From Alphaproteobacteria bacterium (GTDB lineage Bacteria; Pseudomonadota; Alphaproteobacteria; Micropepsales; Micropepsaceae): a stretch of 64,000 nt of DNA. The stretch is taken from assembly GCA_019241645.1 (NCBI GenBank), contig JAFAWQ010000022.1, positions 159,201 through 223,200 of the forward strand. The letters are read 5' to 3'. A model generated the notes under the pieces. It saw nothing but the letters and a program-made list of their open reading frames with translations, searched no databases and was not told where the DNA came from. This document shows positions 15,732 to 24,009 of the stretch, piece after piece. A program made the translations under genes and the position numbers. How positions within the stretch are numbered: the stretch's first letter is position 1; the number at the start of each line of letters is the position of its first letter.

Positions 15732-16925
15732 CTACTTCGTCAGCTGGAAGACATCGGAGTAGTATGTCGTGCCGTACAGCGTCTTGCTGTCCGCAATCGT
15801 GACCGGGCCGTTCGGGTAATAGCCTTGCGGGCCGGAGAGCAGGAAACTCCAGAGGATGCTTTCCTCGCCCGTTTTCGTGATCTGAAACACGCTGCCGTAA
15901 TTGTTCGCGCCGCCGCTGGTTGTTGTCCCGTACAGCGTGCCGTCATCCGCAAGCGTCAATTCGGCAAACGGTTGATAACCGTCGGGCTGGCCGGCGAAAC
16001 TGTGTAGGATTTTCAGCTTCCATTTTCCGCCGTGCTTTGGCGGCGTCAGCGAGTAAACCGTGCCGAGGCTGGAATCACCGCCGCCCAGCGTCGTGCCGTA
16101 AAGCACGCCGGCGTCGTCAAAGATCACGCCCGCGTACGGAAAGGCGCCGTCGCTGCCGCCGACAAAGTCATGAAGGGAGTGAGGATTCCAAGTGCCACTA
16201 TCCAATTGGAACACGCGGCCGTTGGTGCATCCGGCGCCGCCTTCCGTGCCGTAGACATTTCCCGTCGCGTCCAGGTTGACGGGTCCAGGTATTGGCGAAG
16301 TGCTGTTGTAAATGACGGCATGTTTCCACTTCCCGTTCTTCTTCTTCGGCGGCGTGAGCGTGAAGACGGTGGCGCCACCGTGGCCGCAATAACCGCCGGT
16401 GGTGCCGAAAAGTGTGCCGTTCTTGCCGGAGCGCAGAATGGCGTTGGGGTAGAATCCGTCGTCACCACCTTTGAACTTGTACAGAATTTCAATCTTTCCC
16501 GTGCCGTGAGACAATGTGAGCCTGTAGATCGTGCCGCAGGTGGGGAGGTCGATGCCGGTGCAATTTTCGAGGCCGCCACCATAGGTGGAGCCGTAGAACG
16601 CTCCAGCGTCGTCGCGAATCAAAGCGCCGTAAGGCCTGCAACCATCGTCGGCTCCTCCGGCGAATTGATGAAGGACGGTGAGTGCCCATTTTGCTCCCTG
16701 ATCGGCCAGCTGAACCACGCCGCCGCATCCATGCGTCCCTCCTTCGGCCACGGCGCTGAAGAGACTGCCGTTCGAGAGCAGCACGGCGTCTGGGACGCCG
16801 AAGCCGTAGTCGTCGCCCTGGACATGATAAACGGTTTTCGCCTTCCACGCCTGTGCCGGGGCGACTGCCGCCGCGACGGCAAGAGCTGTAAGTGTACTGG
16901 CTCGAAGGAGATGGCGAAACGTCAT
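15732..16925 (-). CDS. Secreted seven-unit GloVer-repeat protein (cysteine-poor type)
   Basis: 397 residues with a signal peptide ending AVAPAQA. The mature part consists of seven units of about 45-55 residues built on the GloVer pattern: L..F.g..DG..P.a.l..D..G.LYGTT..GG....G.VF.L (examples GTLYGTTTSGGANNYGSVFQ and GVLYGTTLGGGDSSLGTVYS). Sevenfold repetition with short beta-strand-rich units suggests a beta-propeller. This copy lacks the paired cysteines and the unit-3 insert of the other copies in the window, and is closer to the generic family. Function is unknown. It stands alone, leftward, converging on the phosphomannomutase gene eight bases away. Confidence 0.85.
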   Translation of the reverse strand: MTFRHLLRASTLTALAVAAAVAPAQAWKAKTVYHVQGDDYGFGVPDAVLLSNGSLFSAVAEGGTHGCGGVVQLADQGAKWALTVLHQFAGGADDGCRPYGALIRDDAGAFYGSTYGGGLENCTGIDLPTCGTIYRLTLSHGTGKIEILYKFKGGDDGFYPNAILRSGKNGTLFGTTGGYCGHGGATVFTLTPPKKKNGKWKHAVIYNSTSPIPGPVNLDATGNVYGTEGGAGCTNGRVFQLDSGTWNPHSLHDFVGGSDGAFPYAGVIFDDAGVLYGTTLGGGDSSLGTVYSLTPPKHGGKWKLKILHSFAGQPDGYQPFAELTLADDGTLYGTTTSGGANNYGSVFQITKTGEESILWSFLLSGPQGYYPNGPVTIADSKTLYGTTYYSDVFQLTK

Positions 16926-17001
16926 GACGGGCTCCCCGGAAAAAAGCTGACGTCAGGATAACGCTGTTAGAAGCGGCTGCAAAACGGAATGTGCGGCTAG
17001 C

Positions 17002-17382
17002 TTAATGCGCCGGTGGTCCAGGCCAACCATCGCCGGGTTCATCGATCTGCGCATCGATAGCCTGTATTGCGGCCTTCAGAGCGGGCAAGTGCCGCTGGAC
17101 AACATTCCATACGACAATATCCGAGATTCGGTGGTACTCGTGACGCAGGATATTGCCGATCCCCATGATCTGTGACCAGGGCACGTCAGGATACGCAGTC
17201 TGAATGTCGGAGGGAATGCGGCGAGCAGCTTCGGAGACGATCTCGATTCCGCGCTGCACGCCATGGCGAAGCAACCAGTCTCGATTGAAGTCGTCGAGCG
17301 TTTTTCCCGCTGTAGCGGCTTCCATACCTTGAATGGAGTCTAGGATGGCGCGCAAAGCTGGCCTAACCAGCCGATCAGTCAT
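17002..17382 (-). CDS. hepT: HepT-like HEPN toxin (DUF86)
   Basis: HEPN-fold ribonuclease toxin of a HepT-MntA type VII toxin-antitoxin module, 126 residues, all helical. The active-site region reads GIGNILRHEYHRI: the His-x-Tyr of the family RX4HXY motif is present, and the Tyr is the residue AMPylated by MntA in characterised systems. The Arg expected five residues before the His is Gly here, although an Arg directly precedes the His; activity may therefore be altered. The start overlaps the mntA stop by one base (TGATG), consistent with coupled expression. Confidence 0.85.
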   Translation of the reverse strand: MTDRLVRPALRAILDSIQGMEAATAGKTLDDFNRDWLLRHGVQRGIEIVSEAARRIPSDIQTAYPDVPWSQIMGIGNILRHEYHRISDIVVWNVVQRHLPALKAAIQAIDAQIDEPGDGWPGPPAH

Positions 17383-17678
17383 CAGAAGATGCGTTCAGCG
17401 GACGCTTCGATCCGCTCGCTTAGCAGCGGGTCCAAACTGTCCTTGGTCGTCACATCTACTGGGACGCCGAGATGCCTCTCGAGCAATTGTTTGATCCCTG
17501 CAAGTTCGACAAGCGAAAAATGCCCTCTACGGTCGTAGTCCACGAAAAGGTCTATATCGCTCGTTTTCGCCGCAGTTTCACGCACTGTCGAACCGAAGAG
17601 ATACAATTCTGTTGCGCCGAGTGCCTTCACGGCTGAGGCTTGCTCTCTGAGGACCGCGATGGCTTCCGCTTTTTCCAT
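17382..17678 (-). CDS. mntA: MntA-like minimal nucleotidyltransferase antitoxin
   Basis: 98-residue nucleotidyltransferase that neutralises HepT by AMPylation. The catalytic motif is LFGSTVRETAAKTSDIDLFV, i.e. G-S-x(n)-D-x-D, with the remaining acidic residue likely in VPVDVTTKD. It precedes hepT with a one-base overlap. An inverted repeat (17686-17707) lies just upstream and could be the module operator. Confidence 0.88.
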   Translation of the reverse strand: MEKAEAIAVLREQASAVKALGATELYLFGSTVRETAAKTSDIDLFVDYDRRGHFSLVELAGIKQLLERHLGVPVDVTTKDSLDPLLSERIEASAERIF

Positions 17679-17685
17679 AATCGCT

Positions 17686-17707
17686 ATTTAGCAGGTTCGC
17701 TCTAAAT
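17686..17707. promoter_or_regulatory. Inverted repeat upstream of mntA-hepT, candidate operator
   Basis: ATTTAG and CTAAAT, six bases each, flank a ten-base spacer immediately before the mntA start (about 8-29 bases upstream). The AT-rich position in an otherwise GC-rich context suits a promoter/operator for autoregulation. Short arms make chance possible. Confidence 0.4.
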
Positions 17708-17716
17708 CGGCCACAA

Positions 17717-18547
17717 TTAACCGAGCGCATCCCACAGCATGCGGGCGGCCGTGATGGCGATGAACAGTGCGAAGACAATCCGCAACCGGTTCTGATCGGT
17801 CATGTGCGCCAGATGAGCGCCTGCCGGCGCGGCGAGGAACGATCCCGGCGCGATGAGCAACACCCCCAGCAGGTTCACATAGCCGAGTGAGTAGGGCGGC
17901 AGGCCTTGCGCATACCATCCCGCAATAATGGCGCCGATGGTGCCCGGCACCGCGATGATCGTGCCGAAGGCGCTGGCCGTGCCGACGGCGCGATGAATAG
18001 GAATACCGCACAAGGTCATCGCCGGCACGCCGACGGTGCCGCCGCCGATCCCCATCATGGTGGAAACGCCACCAATGCCAAACGGCAGAACCGCACCACC
18101 AATGCCGCTCGGCAAATGATCCGCGATGCGCTTCCTCTCACCCCACAAGGCGAAATGCAGGGCCACCGGCAATGCCACGCCTGCGAAGACTAGCGAGAGC
18201 GTTTGTCCCCGCACATAAGCAGCCAGCGCGCTGCCGGCGATCACGCCGAGCAGCATCGGCAGCCACCACCGCCGCAGCAGCTCCCAATCCACCGCGCACT
18301 TCTTGTTGTGCGCCCGCATCGACGAGATCGATGTCGGGATGATGGTCGCAAGCGAGGTGCCGACCGCCACATGCATGCGCACGGTTTCGTCTACGCCCAA
18401 TGCGGCCAGCACGTGATAAAGGATCGGCACCACCACGATGCCGCCTCCCACGCCCAGCATGCCGGCAACCAGTCCGCCGACGACGCCGGCAATCACCAGC
18501 CCGAGCGCCAGCGTGCCGACTTCCGTGTTTCCCGCGAAAAAATCCAT
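17717..18547 (-). CDS. TauE/SafE family sulfite/organosulfonate exporter-type permease
   Basis: Membrane protein of 276 residues with about eight spans and the duplicated TauE/SafE motif: GLVAGMLGVGGGIVVVPIL near the start and GVSTMMGIGGGTVGVPAMTL in the second half. Proteins of this family move sulfite, sulfonates or related small anions across the inner membrane; the substrate here is unknown. ATG 18547 (MDFFAGNTEVGTL) overlaps the dusA stop by one base (TGATG), so the two are probably one transcript; the frame extension to 18574 lies in dusA. Confidence 0.88.
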   Translation of the reverse strand: MDFFAGNTEVGTLALGLVIAGVVGGLVAGMLGVGGGIVVVPILYHVLAALGVDETVRMHVAVGTSLATIIPTSISSMRAHNKKCAVDWELLRRWWLPMLLGVIAGSALAAYVRGQTLSLVFAGVALPVALHFALWGERKRIADHLPSGIGGAVLPFGIGGVSTMMGIGGGTVGVPAMTLCGIPIHRAVGTASAFGTIIAVPGTIGAIIAGWYAQGLPPYSLGYVNLLGVLLIAPGSFLAAPAGAHLAHMTDQNRLRIVFALFIAITAARMLWDALG

Positions 18548-19545
18548 CACGCGGCGGCGCGTTCGCTGGGACAATCGATGTGCCGCAATGCCTCGCGCAG
18601 CACTTCAATACCCGCGCCGCGGCTGGTGGCGTGTTCGGCGAGATGGCGGCGGAAGAGCCGCGCGCCCGGCCGACCGTTGAACAGGCCGAGCATCGGTTTC
18701 GTCAATGCATGCAGAGTCGCGCGGCGGCCAAGCTGCGCCTCCACATAGTTCATGTAGGTCTCTACGGCGCTTTCCAGCGCGACGGGTTCATCGCCGAAGA
18801 AGCGCGCGTCCACGTCCGCCAGCATCGCAGGCGAATGATAGGCGGCGCGGCCCATCATCGCGCCATCGACATGGGCGAGATGCGCTTGCGCCGCGTCGAG
18901 GGTCTCGATGCCGCCATTGAGCACGATGGTGAGCTTGGGGTGCTCGCGCTTCACGCGATAGACGAGATCGTAGTCCAGCGGCGGGACTTCGCGGTTTTCC
19001 TTCGGCGACAATCCCCGCAGCCACGCCTTGCGGGCATGCACGGCAAACACCTTAACGCCGGCGCGCGCGCACAGTCCGATGGTGTCGCGCAAAGCGGCCT
19101 CGGCATCCTGATCGTCCACGCCGATGCGGCACTTCACCGTCACCGGAATGGAAACGATGCTGCGCATCGCGGCCACGCATTCGGCCACCAGCTCCGGCTC
19201 CTTCATCAGGCAGGCGCCGAAGCGCCCGGACTGCACGCGATCCGACGGACAGCCGACATTCAGGTTGATTTCGCCATAGCCGAAGTCTTCGCCGATCTTC
19301 GCCGCTTGCGCCAGGCGTTCGGGATCGGAACCGCCCAGTTGCAGCGCCACAGGCTTCTCGAACGGATCGAAGCCGAGCAGCCGCTCGCGGTCGCCGCGGA
19401 TCACCGCTTCGGCCGTCACCATCTCGGTGTAAAGCATCGCGCGCGCGCTCAAGGCACGATGGAGATACCGGCAATGCCGGTCCGTCCAGTCCATCATCGG
19501 CGCGACGCAAATGCGGTGCTGTATCGGGATGCTCGAATTTCGCAT
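18547..19545 (-). CDS. dusA: tRNA-dihydrouridine(20/20a) synthase DusA
   Basis: FMN enzyme reducing uridine 20/20a in the tRNA D-loop. The 332-residue protein has the start IQHRICVAPMMDWTDRHCR, the catalytic cysteine in INLNVGCPSDRVQSGRFGAC, the DusA-specific HARKAWLRGLSPKENREVPP segment and the phosphate-binding region LNGGIETL ... GAMMGRAAYHSP. ATG 19545 (MRNSSIPIQ) was chosen by comparison with the usual N-terminus; ATGs at 19563 and TTG 19587 are longer options. Followed by the TauE-type permease. Confidence 0.93.
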   Translation of the reverse strand: MRNSSIPIQHRICVAPMMDWTDRHCRYLHRALSARAMLYTEMVTAEAVIRGDRERLLGFDPFEKPVALQLGGSDPERLAQAAKIGEDFGYGEINLNVGCPSDRVQSGRFGACLMKEPELVAECVAAMRSIVSIPVTVKCRIGVDDQDAEAALRDTIGLCARAGVKVFAVHARKAWLRGLSPKENREVPPLDYDLVYRVKREHPKLTIVLNGGIETLDAAQAHLAHVDGAMMGRAAYHSPAMLADVDARFFGDEPVALESAVETYMNYVEAQLGRRATLHALTKPMLGLFNGRPGARLFRRHLAEHATSRGAGIEVLREALRHIDCPSERAAA

Positions 19546-19637
19546 GCGGCGTCTGTATCGCATTTGCCAGCAGCAAACTCCAAGCAAGTTGACGCCGGTT
19601 CCATAATGTGTAGATTTGTGTGTGAAGGAGGGTGCTC

Positions 19638-19838
19638 ATGGCCACCAATCTCGCCTTGGACCCCAAATTGATCGATCAAGCTCTTGCGGTCAGCGGGGAG
19701 CGGACGAAAAAGGCGGCGGTCACACGCGCGCTTCAGGAATTCATTGCGCGCAGAAATCAAAAGCGCCTGCTCGAGCTGATGAATACGCTCGAGTGGGACA
19801 GGGAATTTGACTACAAGAAGCAACGTTCCCGCCGTTGA
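19638..19838 (+). CDS. vapB: Antitoxin of VapBC type II system (VapB2-like)
   Basis: 66-residue DNA-binding antitoxin. The sequence MATNLALDPKLIDQALAVSG followed by ERTKKAAVTRALQEFIARR is the ribbon-helix-helix fold of the type II VapB group, and the C-terminal tail with WDREFDY is the toxin-binding part. A strong ribosome site (aaggaggg) precedes ATG 19638. A possible promoter TTGACG-N16-TAGATT lies at 19589-19616. The stop overlaps the TTG start of vapC. Confidence 0.9.
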   Translation: MATNLALDPKLIDQALAVSGERTKKAAVTRALQEFIARRNQKRLLELMNTLEWDREFDYKKQRSRR

Positions 19839-20239
19839 ACCTTTTCGTCGATACCAGTGTTTGGTCGCTTGCTTTCCGAAGGGATGCGCCCGCAATTGCG
19901 CCCGAGGTCGGCAGGCTTGCGCGCGCACTCGACTCCGGCGAACTCGTCTTTACCACGGGGATTGTGCTGCAGGAGTTGTTGCAGGGCTTTGCAGGGCCAA
20001 AAGCGCGCGATGAGATTTTGTCGCGGTTTACATCGTTTCCCCTGCTGCAGCCTACGCGCGAGGATCACATTGGGGCGGCAGACTTGCGCAACCTCTGTCG
20101 GCGTGCCGGTGTTCAGGTTGGCACCATAGATGCGCTACTTGCGCAGTTATGTATTCGCCACGGATTGATGATACTGAGTACAGACAAGGATTTTGAGACG
20201 ATGGCATCATACACGCCACTGAAACTTTGGCTGCCGTGA
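19835..20239 (+). CDS. vapC: VapC PIN-domain ribonuclease toxin
   Basis: PIN-domain RNase toxin of 134 residues. The acidic active-site residues are in NLFVDTSVWSLAFR (first Asp), LQELLQGF (Glu), GTIDALLAQLC (Asp) and LSTDKDFETMA (Asp). The start is TTG at 19835, whose bases overlap the vapB stop (TTGA), so translation is coupled. The targets are unknown; characterised VapC toxins cut initiator tRNA or the sarcin-ricin loop. The next gene starts five bases downstream. Confidence 0.92.
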   Translation: MNLFVDTSVWSLAFRRDAPAIAPEVGRLARALDSGELVFTTGIVLQELLQGFAGPKARDEILSRFTSFPLLQPTREDHIGAADLRNLCRRAGVQVGTIDALLAQLCIRHGLMILSTDKDFETMASYTPLKLWLP

Positions 20240-20244
20240 AATAG

Positions 20245-21903
20245 ATGGCCACAGAACAGCCTTCCGTTCTCGAAACGCGCCGCGAGCAGGTGTTTCCCAC
20301 GCTTCCGGCGGAGGACATCGAGCGCCTGCGGAGGTTCGGTGAGCAACGCCACTATCCGGCCGGCACGCAAGTTACGAAGGCGGGCAGCATCTCGCCTGGC
20401 ATGGTGGTGGTCGTCTCCGGCGCGCTGGACGTGACGCAGAACGATGCGCTTGGTCATCGCGAGCACATCGTAACCCATGGGCCCGGCTCCTTCAGCGCGG
20501 AACTGTCGCTGCTGTCCGGCACGCCGTCCTTGGTGAGCAGTGTCGCGAAAACGGACGTCGAGGCGATCGTCATCCCGCCTGATCGCTTGCGCAAGCTGCT
20601 GGTCGAAGAGGCCGAGCTCGGCGAGCGCATCATGCGCGCGATGATCCTCCGCCGCGTCGGTTTGCTCGAAACCGGCCATTCAGGGCCGATTATTCTCGGC
20701 GAACCGGGGGATAGCGATGTGTTGCGCCTGGGCAGTTTTCTCGACCGCAACGGCCATCCGCATCAAATTCTCGATCCGGCAACGGATGAAGACGCCAGGA
20801 CGCTAGTTCAACAACTGGATATTTCGGAGTCCGATCTGCCGGTGGTGATCTGCCCGAACGGCCGGTGGGCGCGCAATCCGACCGAGAACGAACTTGCCAC
20901 CTGCCTCGGGCTGGTGAGGCCGATCGATCCCAACAAATGCTACGACGTGGCGATTGTCGGCGCGGGTCCAGCAGGCCTTGCGGCAGCAGTGTATGCAGCG
21001 TCCGAAGGATTGGAGGTCATCGTCCTGGAATGCCGCGCGTTTGGCGGGCAGGCGGGTGCGTCCGCGCGCATCGAGAATTATCTCGGCTTCCCCACCGGCA
21101 TCACCGGTCTGGCGCTGATGGCGCGGGCCTACAATCAGGCGCAGAAATTCGGCGCGCAGTTTTCCATTCCGGATGAGGCGGTGCGCCTGCACGACGCAGA
21201 CGGCGCATTCGTGATCGAGACCGCCGACGGCGATCGCGCGCGCACCCGCAGCGTGGTGATCGCCACCGGCGCGCTCTACCGCCGCCTGACACTCGCCCAT
21301 ACGGAGCAGTATGAAGGTTCGCATGTGCATTACTGGGCTTCGGCGCTCGAAGCTAAGCTTTGCGCCGGCGAGGAAGTGGCATTGGTCGGTGCCGGCAATT
21401 CGGCGGGCCAGGCGGCCGTGTTTCTGTCGCGGCGTGCGGCCAAGGTGTGGCTCCTGATGCGCGGCAAGGATTTGCGCCGGACAATGTCGGAATATCTGGT
21501 GGAGCGGATTTCGGCGCAGCCCAATATCGAGGTGCTGGCGGAAACGGAAATGAGCGAGTTTGTCGGCACTGACGGCAATCTTGAACGCGTGCGGTGGAAG
21601 CACAAACCGTCTGGCACCGAAACGGAGCGGCCGATCCGGCATGTGTTTCTGTTTTGCGGCGCCGATCCCAATACCGAGTGGCTGAAGCCGTCGGGTATCG
21701 TTGTCGACGGCAGGGGGTTTATCAAAACCGGGATGGACCTCGGCAAGGATCATCCGCCGCTGCACACCAGCAAGAAGGGTGTGTTCGCCATTGGCGATGT
21801 GCGCGCGGGCTCGGTAAAGCGCGTGGCCGCGGGCGTGGGCGAAGGCGCGCAGGTCGTTGCCGCCTTGCATGCCTACCTGGGCGAGATGCAGACTTCCGCA
21901 TGA
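20245..21903 (+). CDS. Cyclic-nucleotide-binding domain fused to thioredoxin-reductase-like FAD oxidoreductase
   Basis: 552-residue fusion. Residues about 15-135 are a CRP-type cyclic nucleotide-binding domain (AGTQVTKAGSISPGMVVVVS, GPGSFSAELSLLSG). Residues about 148-228 look like a thioredoxin/glutaredoxin-fold segment without CxxC. Residues 235-545 are a thioredoxin-reductase-like module: FAD loop VAIVGAGPAGLAAAVYAA, CFGGQ-like RAFGGQAGAS, NADPH loop VALVGAGNSAGQAAVF and the C-terminal FAIGDVRAGSVKRVA. The redox-active CxxC of true thioredoxin reductases is missing (the region reads HVHYWASALEAKLC), so it cannot act as a normal TrxB; it may be a ligand-gated NAD(P)H oxidoreductase. Couples by ATGA to the next gene. 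Confidence 0.85.
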   Translation: MATEQPSVLETRREQVFPTLPAEDIERLRRFGEQRHYPAGTQVTKAGSISPGMVVVVSGALDVTQNDALGHREHIVTHGPGSFSAELSLLSGTPSLVSSVAKTDVEAIVIPPDRLRKLLVEEAELGERIMRAMILRRVGLLETGHSGPIILGEPGDSDVLRLGSFLDRNGHPHQILDPATDEDARTLVQQLDISESDLPVVICPNGRWARNPTENELATCLGLVRPIDPNKCYDVAIVGAGPAGLAAAVYAASEGLEVIVLECRAFGGQAGASARIENYLGFPTGITGLALMARAYNQAQKFGAQFSIPDEAVRLHDADGAFVIETADGDRARTRSVVIATGALYRRLTLAHTEQYEGSHVHYWASALEAKLCAGEEVALVGAGNSAGQAAVFLSRRAAKVWLLMRGKDLRRTMSEYLVERISAQPNIEVLAETEMSEFVGTDGNLERVRWKHKPSGTETERPIRHVFLFCGADPNTEWLKPSGIVVDGRGFIKTGMDLGKDHPPLHTSKKGVFAIGDVRAGSVKRVAAGVGEGAQVVAALHAYLGEMQTSA

Positions 21904-23117
21904 ATCCGGGGAAGCGGAACTTGTTGAACGGTTTGGCGAAGGTCACCCTTGCCGGGATCCTGTTGATGGCCAGCGGCTGCGCCCAAGCCGCCACGCCATT
22001 GTCCCGGGCCTATGCGTTCCTCTACCGGCAAATGGACAAATACCAGCAGGGCGACTCGCTGCGGCTGGTGCGGAGCTACGTCCCGACCGACACCTTCTCC
22101 AACGCCGATGTCAGTTACACCTATGATGACGACGTCATGCTGCTCGCGCTGCTGCGCCGCGGACAGGGGGAGGATGTCGCTCGCGCGCGCGTGCTGGGGG
22201 ATGCGCTCGTCTATGCGCAGGCGCATGATCCGTACAATGACGGCCGCGTGCGCGGCGCCTATCACGCCAGGCGATTTACGGGGCATGACGGCGCGCCGCG
22301 CATCGCGGGTGCCGCCAGCGACACCGGCAATCTGGCGTGGACGGGAATTGCGTTCGCCCAATTGTACAACGCCACGGGAAAGCAGGATTATCTTTCGGCC
22401 GCGCTGGCGCTGGGAGGCTTCATCCAGCGCAACACCTACGACACGCGCGGGGCCGGCGGCTATACCGGCGGCATCAACGCCGACCAACAGAAGATCGAAT
22501 ACAAATCAACGGAGCACAACATCGATCTGTACGCGCTGTTCGGCATGCTGGCGCAGCTGACCGGCGAACAGAGCTGGAGCGGCGATGCCACGCACGCACT
22601 CACATTCGTGCAGGCGATGTGGAACGCAAAGCGTGGCTATTTCTACATCGGAACCGGAAACGACGGCGCCACGATCAACAAGGGCGACCCGACGCCCGAA
22701 GACGTGCAGACCTGGAGCTTCCTTTCCACGGGCCTTGCGCAATATCAGTCGTCGATGGATTGGGCACTCGCCAATCTCTCCGCCATTAAGGGCCGTTTCG
22801 ACGGGTTGAGCTTCGAAGCCAAAGACCGCTCAGGCGTCTGGTTTGAAGGCACGGCGCACGCCGCCATGGCGTTCGCCGCGCGCGGCATGGGCGACGATGC
22901 GCAAACGGTGGCGCAGCTTCTCGCGGATGTGGAGATCGGCCAGGCGAACGCGCCGAACGCGGATGGAAAGGGTGTTGTTGCCGCCTCCAAGGATGGTTTG
23001 GAAACCGGCGATGGCGCCGATAAGTATTACGCCTCGCTCCATATCGGCGCGACGGCCTGGTATTGCCTGGCCAAGCAGGCCGCCAATCCATTCCGGCTGT
23101 TTGCGTCCCGACATTAG
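21900..23117 (+). CDS. Secreted six-hairpin (alpha/alpha-toroid) glycosidase-like protein
   Basis: 405 residues beginning at the ATG that overlaps the previous stop. The N-terminus has a hydrophobic leader ending LLMASGCAQA, which could be cut by lipoprotein signal peptidase at the Cys or by signal peptidase I after AQA. The mature part is a series of helical hairpins (YAFLYRQMDKYQ, TYDDDVMLLALLRRG, GNLAWTGIAFAQLYNATG, EHNIDLYALFGMLAQLTG, WFEGTAHAAMAFAARG) typical of alpha/alpha toroid carbohydrate-active proteins. Acidic residues in YTYDDD and STEHNIDL are candidates for catalysis, but no GH family can be named. The frame is open to 21594, but that part overlaps the oxidoreductase. Confidence 0.75.
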   Translation: MNPGKRNLLNGLAKVTLAGILLMASGCAQAATPLSRAYAFLYRQMDKYQQGDSLRLVRSYVPTDTFSNADVSYTYDDDVMLLALLRRGQGEDVARARVLGDALVYAQAHDPYNDGRVRGAYHARRFTGHDGAPRIAGAASDTGNLAWTGIAFAQLYNATGKQDYLSAALALGGFIQRNTYDTRGAGGYTGGINADQQKIEYKSTEHNIDLYALFGMLAQLTGEQSWSGDATHALTFVQAMWNAKRGYFYIGTGNDGATINKGDPTPEDVQTWSFLSTGLAQYQSSMDWALANLSAIKGRFDGLSFEAKDRSGVWFEGTAHAAMAFAARGMGDDAQTVAQLLADVEIGQANAPNADGKGVVAASKDGLETGDGADKYYASLHIGATAWYCLAKQAANPFRLFASRH

Positions 23118-23299
23118 ACAGCCGGCTTGTATCCTTTCGTATTGAGTTCGCCGCCCCGTGGGCCGTCGCTGGGCATGTCCGGCTTCCGGATGGAGCCGCT
23201 GCCATTGTCGTTTTCAGGATTCTTGTTGAGTTCGCGCTCGATTGTCTCGCGCGAGCCTTCCGCTGGTTCTTGCCCAGGGACGTTATTGGTGTCGGGCAT
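23114..23299 (-). CDS. Small hydrophilic hypothetical protein
   Basis: 61 residues, very polar and rich in Asn, Pro, Gly and Glu (MPDTNNVPGQEPAEGSRETI ... GGELNTKGYKPAV), probably disordered. ATG 23299 has a good ribosome site (AAGGAG, about eight bases upstream on this strand), which is the main support; the longer frame to 23323 lacks one. Its stop overlaps the end of the convergent alpha/alpha-toroid gene by four bases. No function can be given. Confidence 0.6.
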   Translation of the reverse strand: MPDTNNVPGQEPAEGSRETIERELNKNPENDNGSGSIRKPDMPSDGPRGGELNTKGYKPAV

Positions 23300-23388
23300 G
23301 GGAATTCTCCTTTTCCCATACAACAGGGACTGCGTGTACTTCGTTCCCCAGGTTGCACCGGCGGTTTGAACGGGTGAAAGTGGCCGCG

Positions 23389-23673
23389 ATGGCGGTCACC
23401 GATCCCGAATTGCAGCGGCTGCGCGATTCCATCGACAATATCGATGCAGCGCTGGTGCATCTTCTCGCCGAGCGGTTCAAATTCACCAAGGCGGTCGGCG
23501 AGTTGAAGGCGGCGCGCGGATTACCGGCGGCCGATGCGGCACGGGAAGCCGAGCAGGTCGCGCGGCTGCGATCACTCGCGGCTTCAGCGAAGCTCGATCC
23601 CGATTTCGCGGAGAAATTCCTGTCGTTCATCGTGCAGGAAGTCATTCGCCATCACGAAACGATCCCGCGCTGA
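23389..23673 (+). CDS. Chorismate mutase, AroQ class
   Basis: 94-residue all-helical AroQ-type chorismate mutase making prephenate for phenylalanine and tyrosine. Motifs: LQRLRDSIDNIDAALVHLLA with the first active-site Arg, ERFKFTKAVGELKAARGLP with the Lys, and DAAREAEQVARLRSLAA with the second Arg/Glu. It is a stand-alone domain without prephenate dehydratase. ATG 23389 was used; in-frame GTGs at 23374 and 23380 are possible. A cytoplasmic location is likely since no leader is present. Confidence 0.9.
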   Translation: MAVTDPELQRLRDSIDNIDAALVHLLAERFKFTKAVGELKAARGLPAADAAREAEQVARLRSLAASAKLDPDFAEKFLSFIVQEVIRHHETIPR

Positions 23674-23724
23674 GAAGCACAGACTGGGACGTAATCGATG
23701 CTTGAATCCGTCGGTCACAAAATG

Positions 23725-23745
23725 ATATATACCACTGGTAGATAT
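23725..23745. promoter_or_regulatory. Palindromic operator candidate of the second vapBC module
   Basis: A 21-base imperfect palindrome centred at 23735: ATAT, TACCA, central C, TGGTA, ATAT, with single non-pairing bases between the blocks. It ends 15 bases before the vapB start codon and contains TATA-like -10 sequence, the expected place for autoregulation by an AbrB-type VapB. Confidence 0.6.
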
Positions 23746-23760
23746 CAACATTTTGAAAGC

Positions 23761-24009
23761 ATGACGACCGCCAAACTCTTCAAAACTGGCCGCAGCCAGG
23801 CCGTACGCTTACCCAAGGAATTTCGCTTCGAGGGCAAGGAGGTGCGTATCCGGCGCGAGGGCAACGGCGTCCTGCTGGAACCGATGAAAAAGCCCACACG
23901 TGATTGGCAGGCATTCTGGCGTGAGATCGACCGCCTAGTTGACGGCAAGTTTATGGAGCAGGGACGGCAACAACCGCCCATGCCGCCAGACGAAGATATG
24001 TTCGATTGA
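23761..24009 (+). CDS. vapB: VapB antitoxin, AbrB/SpoVT fold
   Basis: 82-residue antitoxin with a swapped-hairpin DNA-binding domain: [20 protein letters not shown] followed by [20 protein letters not shown] is the classical VapB/MazE-like motif. The C-terminal part, with WQAFWREID and the acidic tail PPDEDMFD, should bind the toxin. The start follows a palindromic operator. The stop overlaps the TTG start of vapC. Confidence 0.93.
   Translation: MTTAKLFKTGRSQAVRLPKEFRFEGKEVRIRREGNGVLLEPMKKPTRDWQAFWREIDRLVDGKFMEQGRQQPPMPPDEDMFD

Noticed and set aside
16945..16956. TGACGTCA palindrome upstream of the first GloVer gene
   Set aside because: Eight bases only and expected by chance at this window size.
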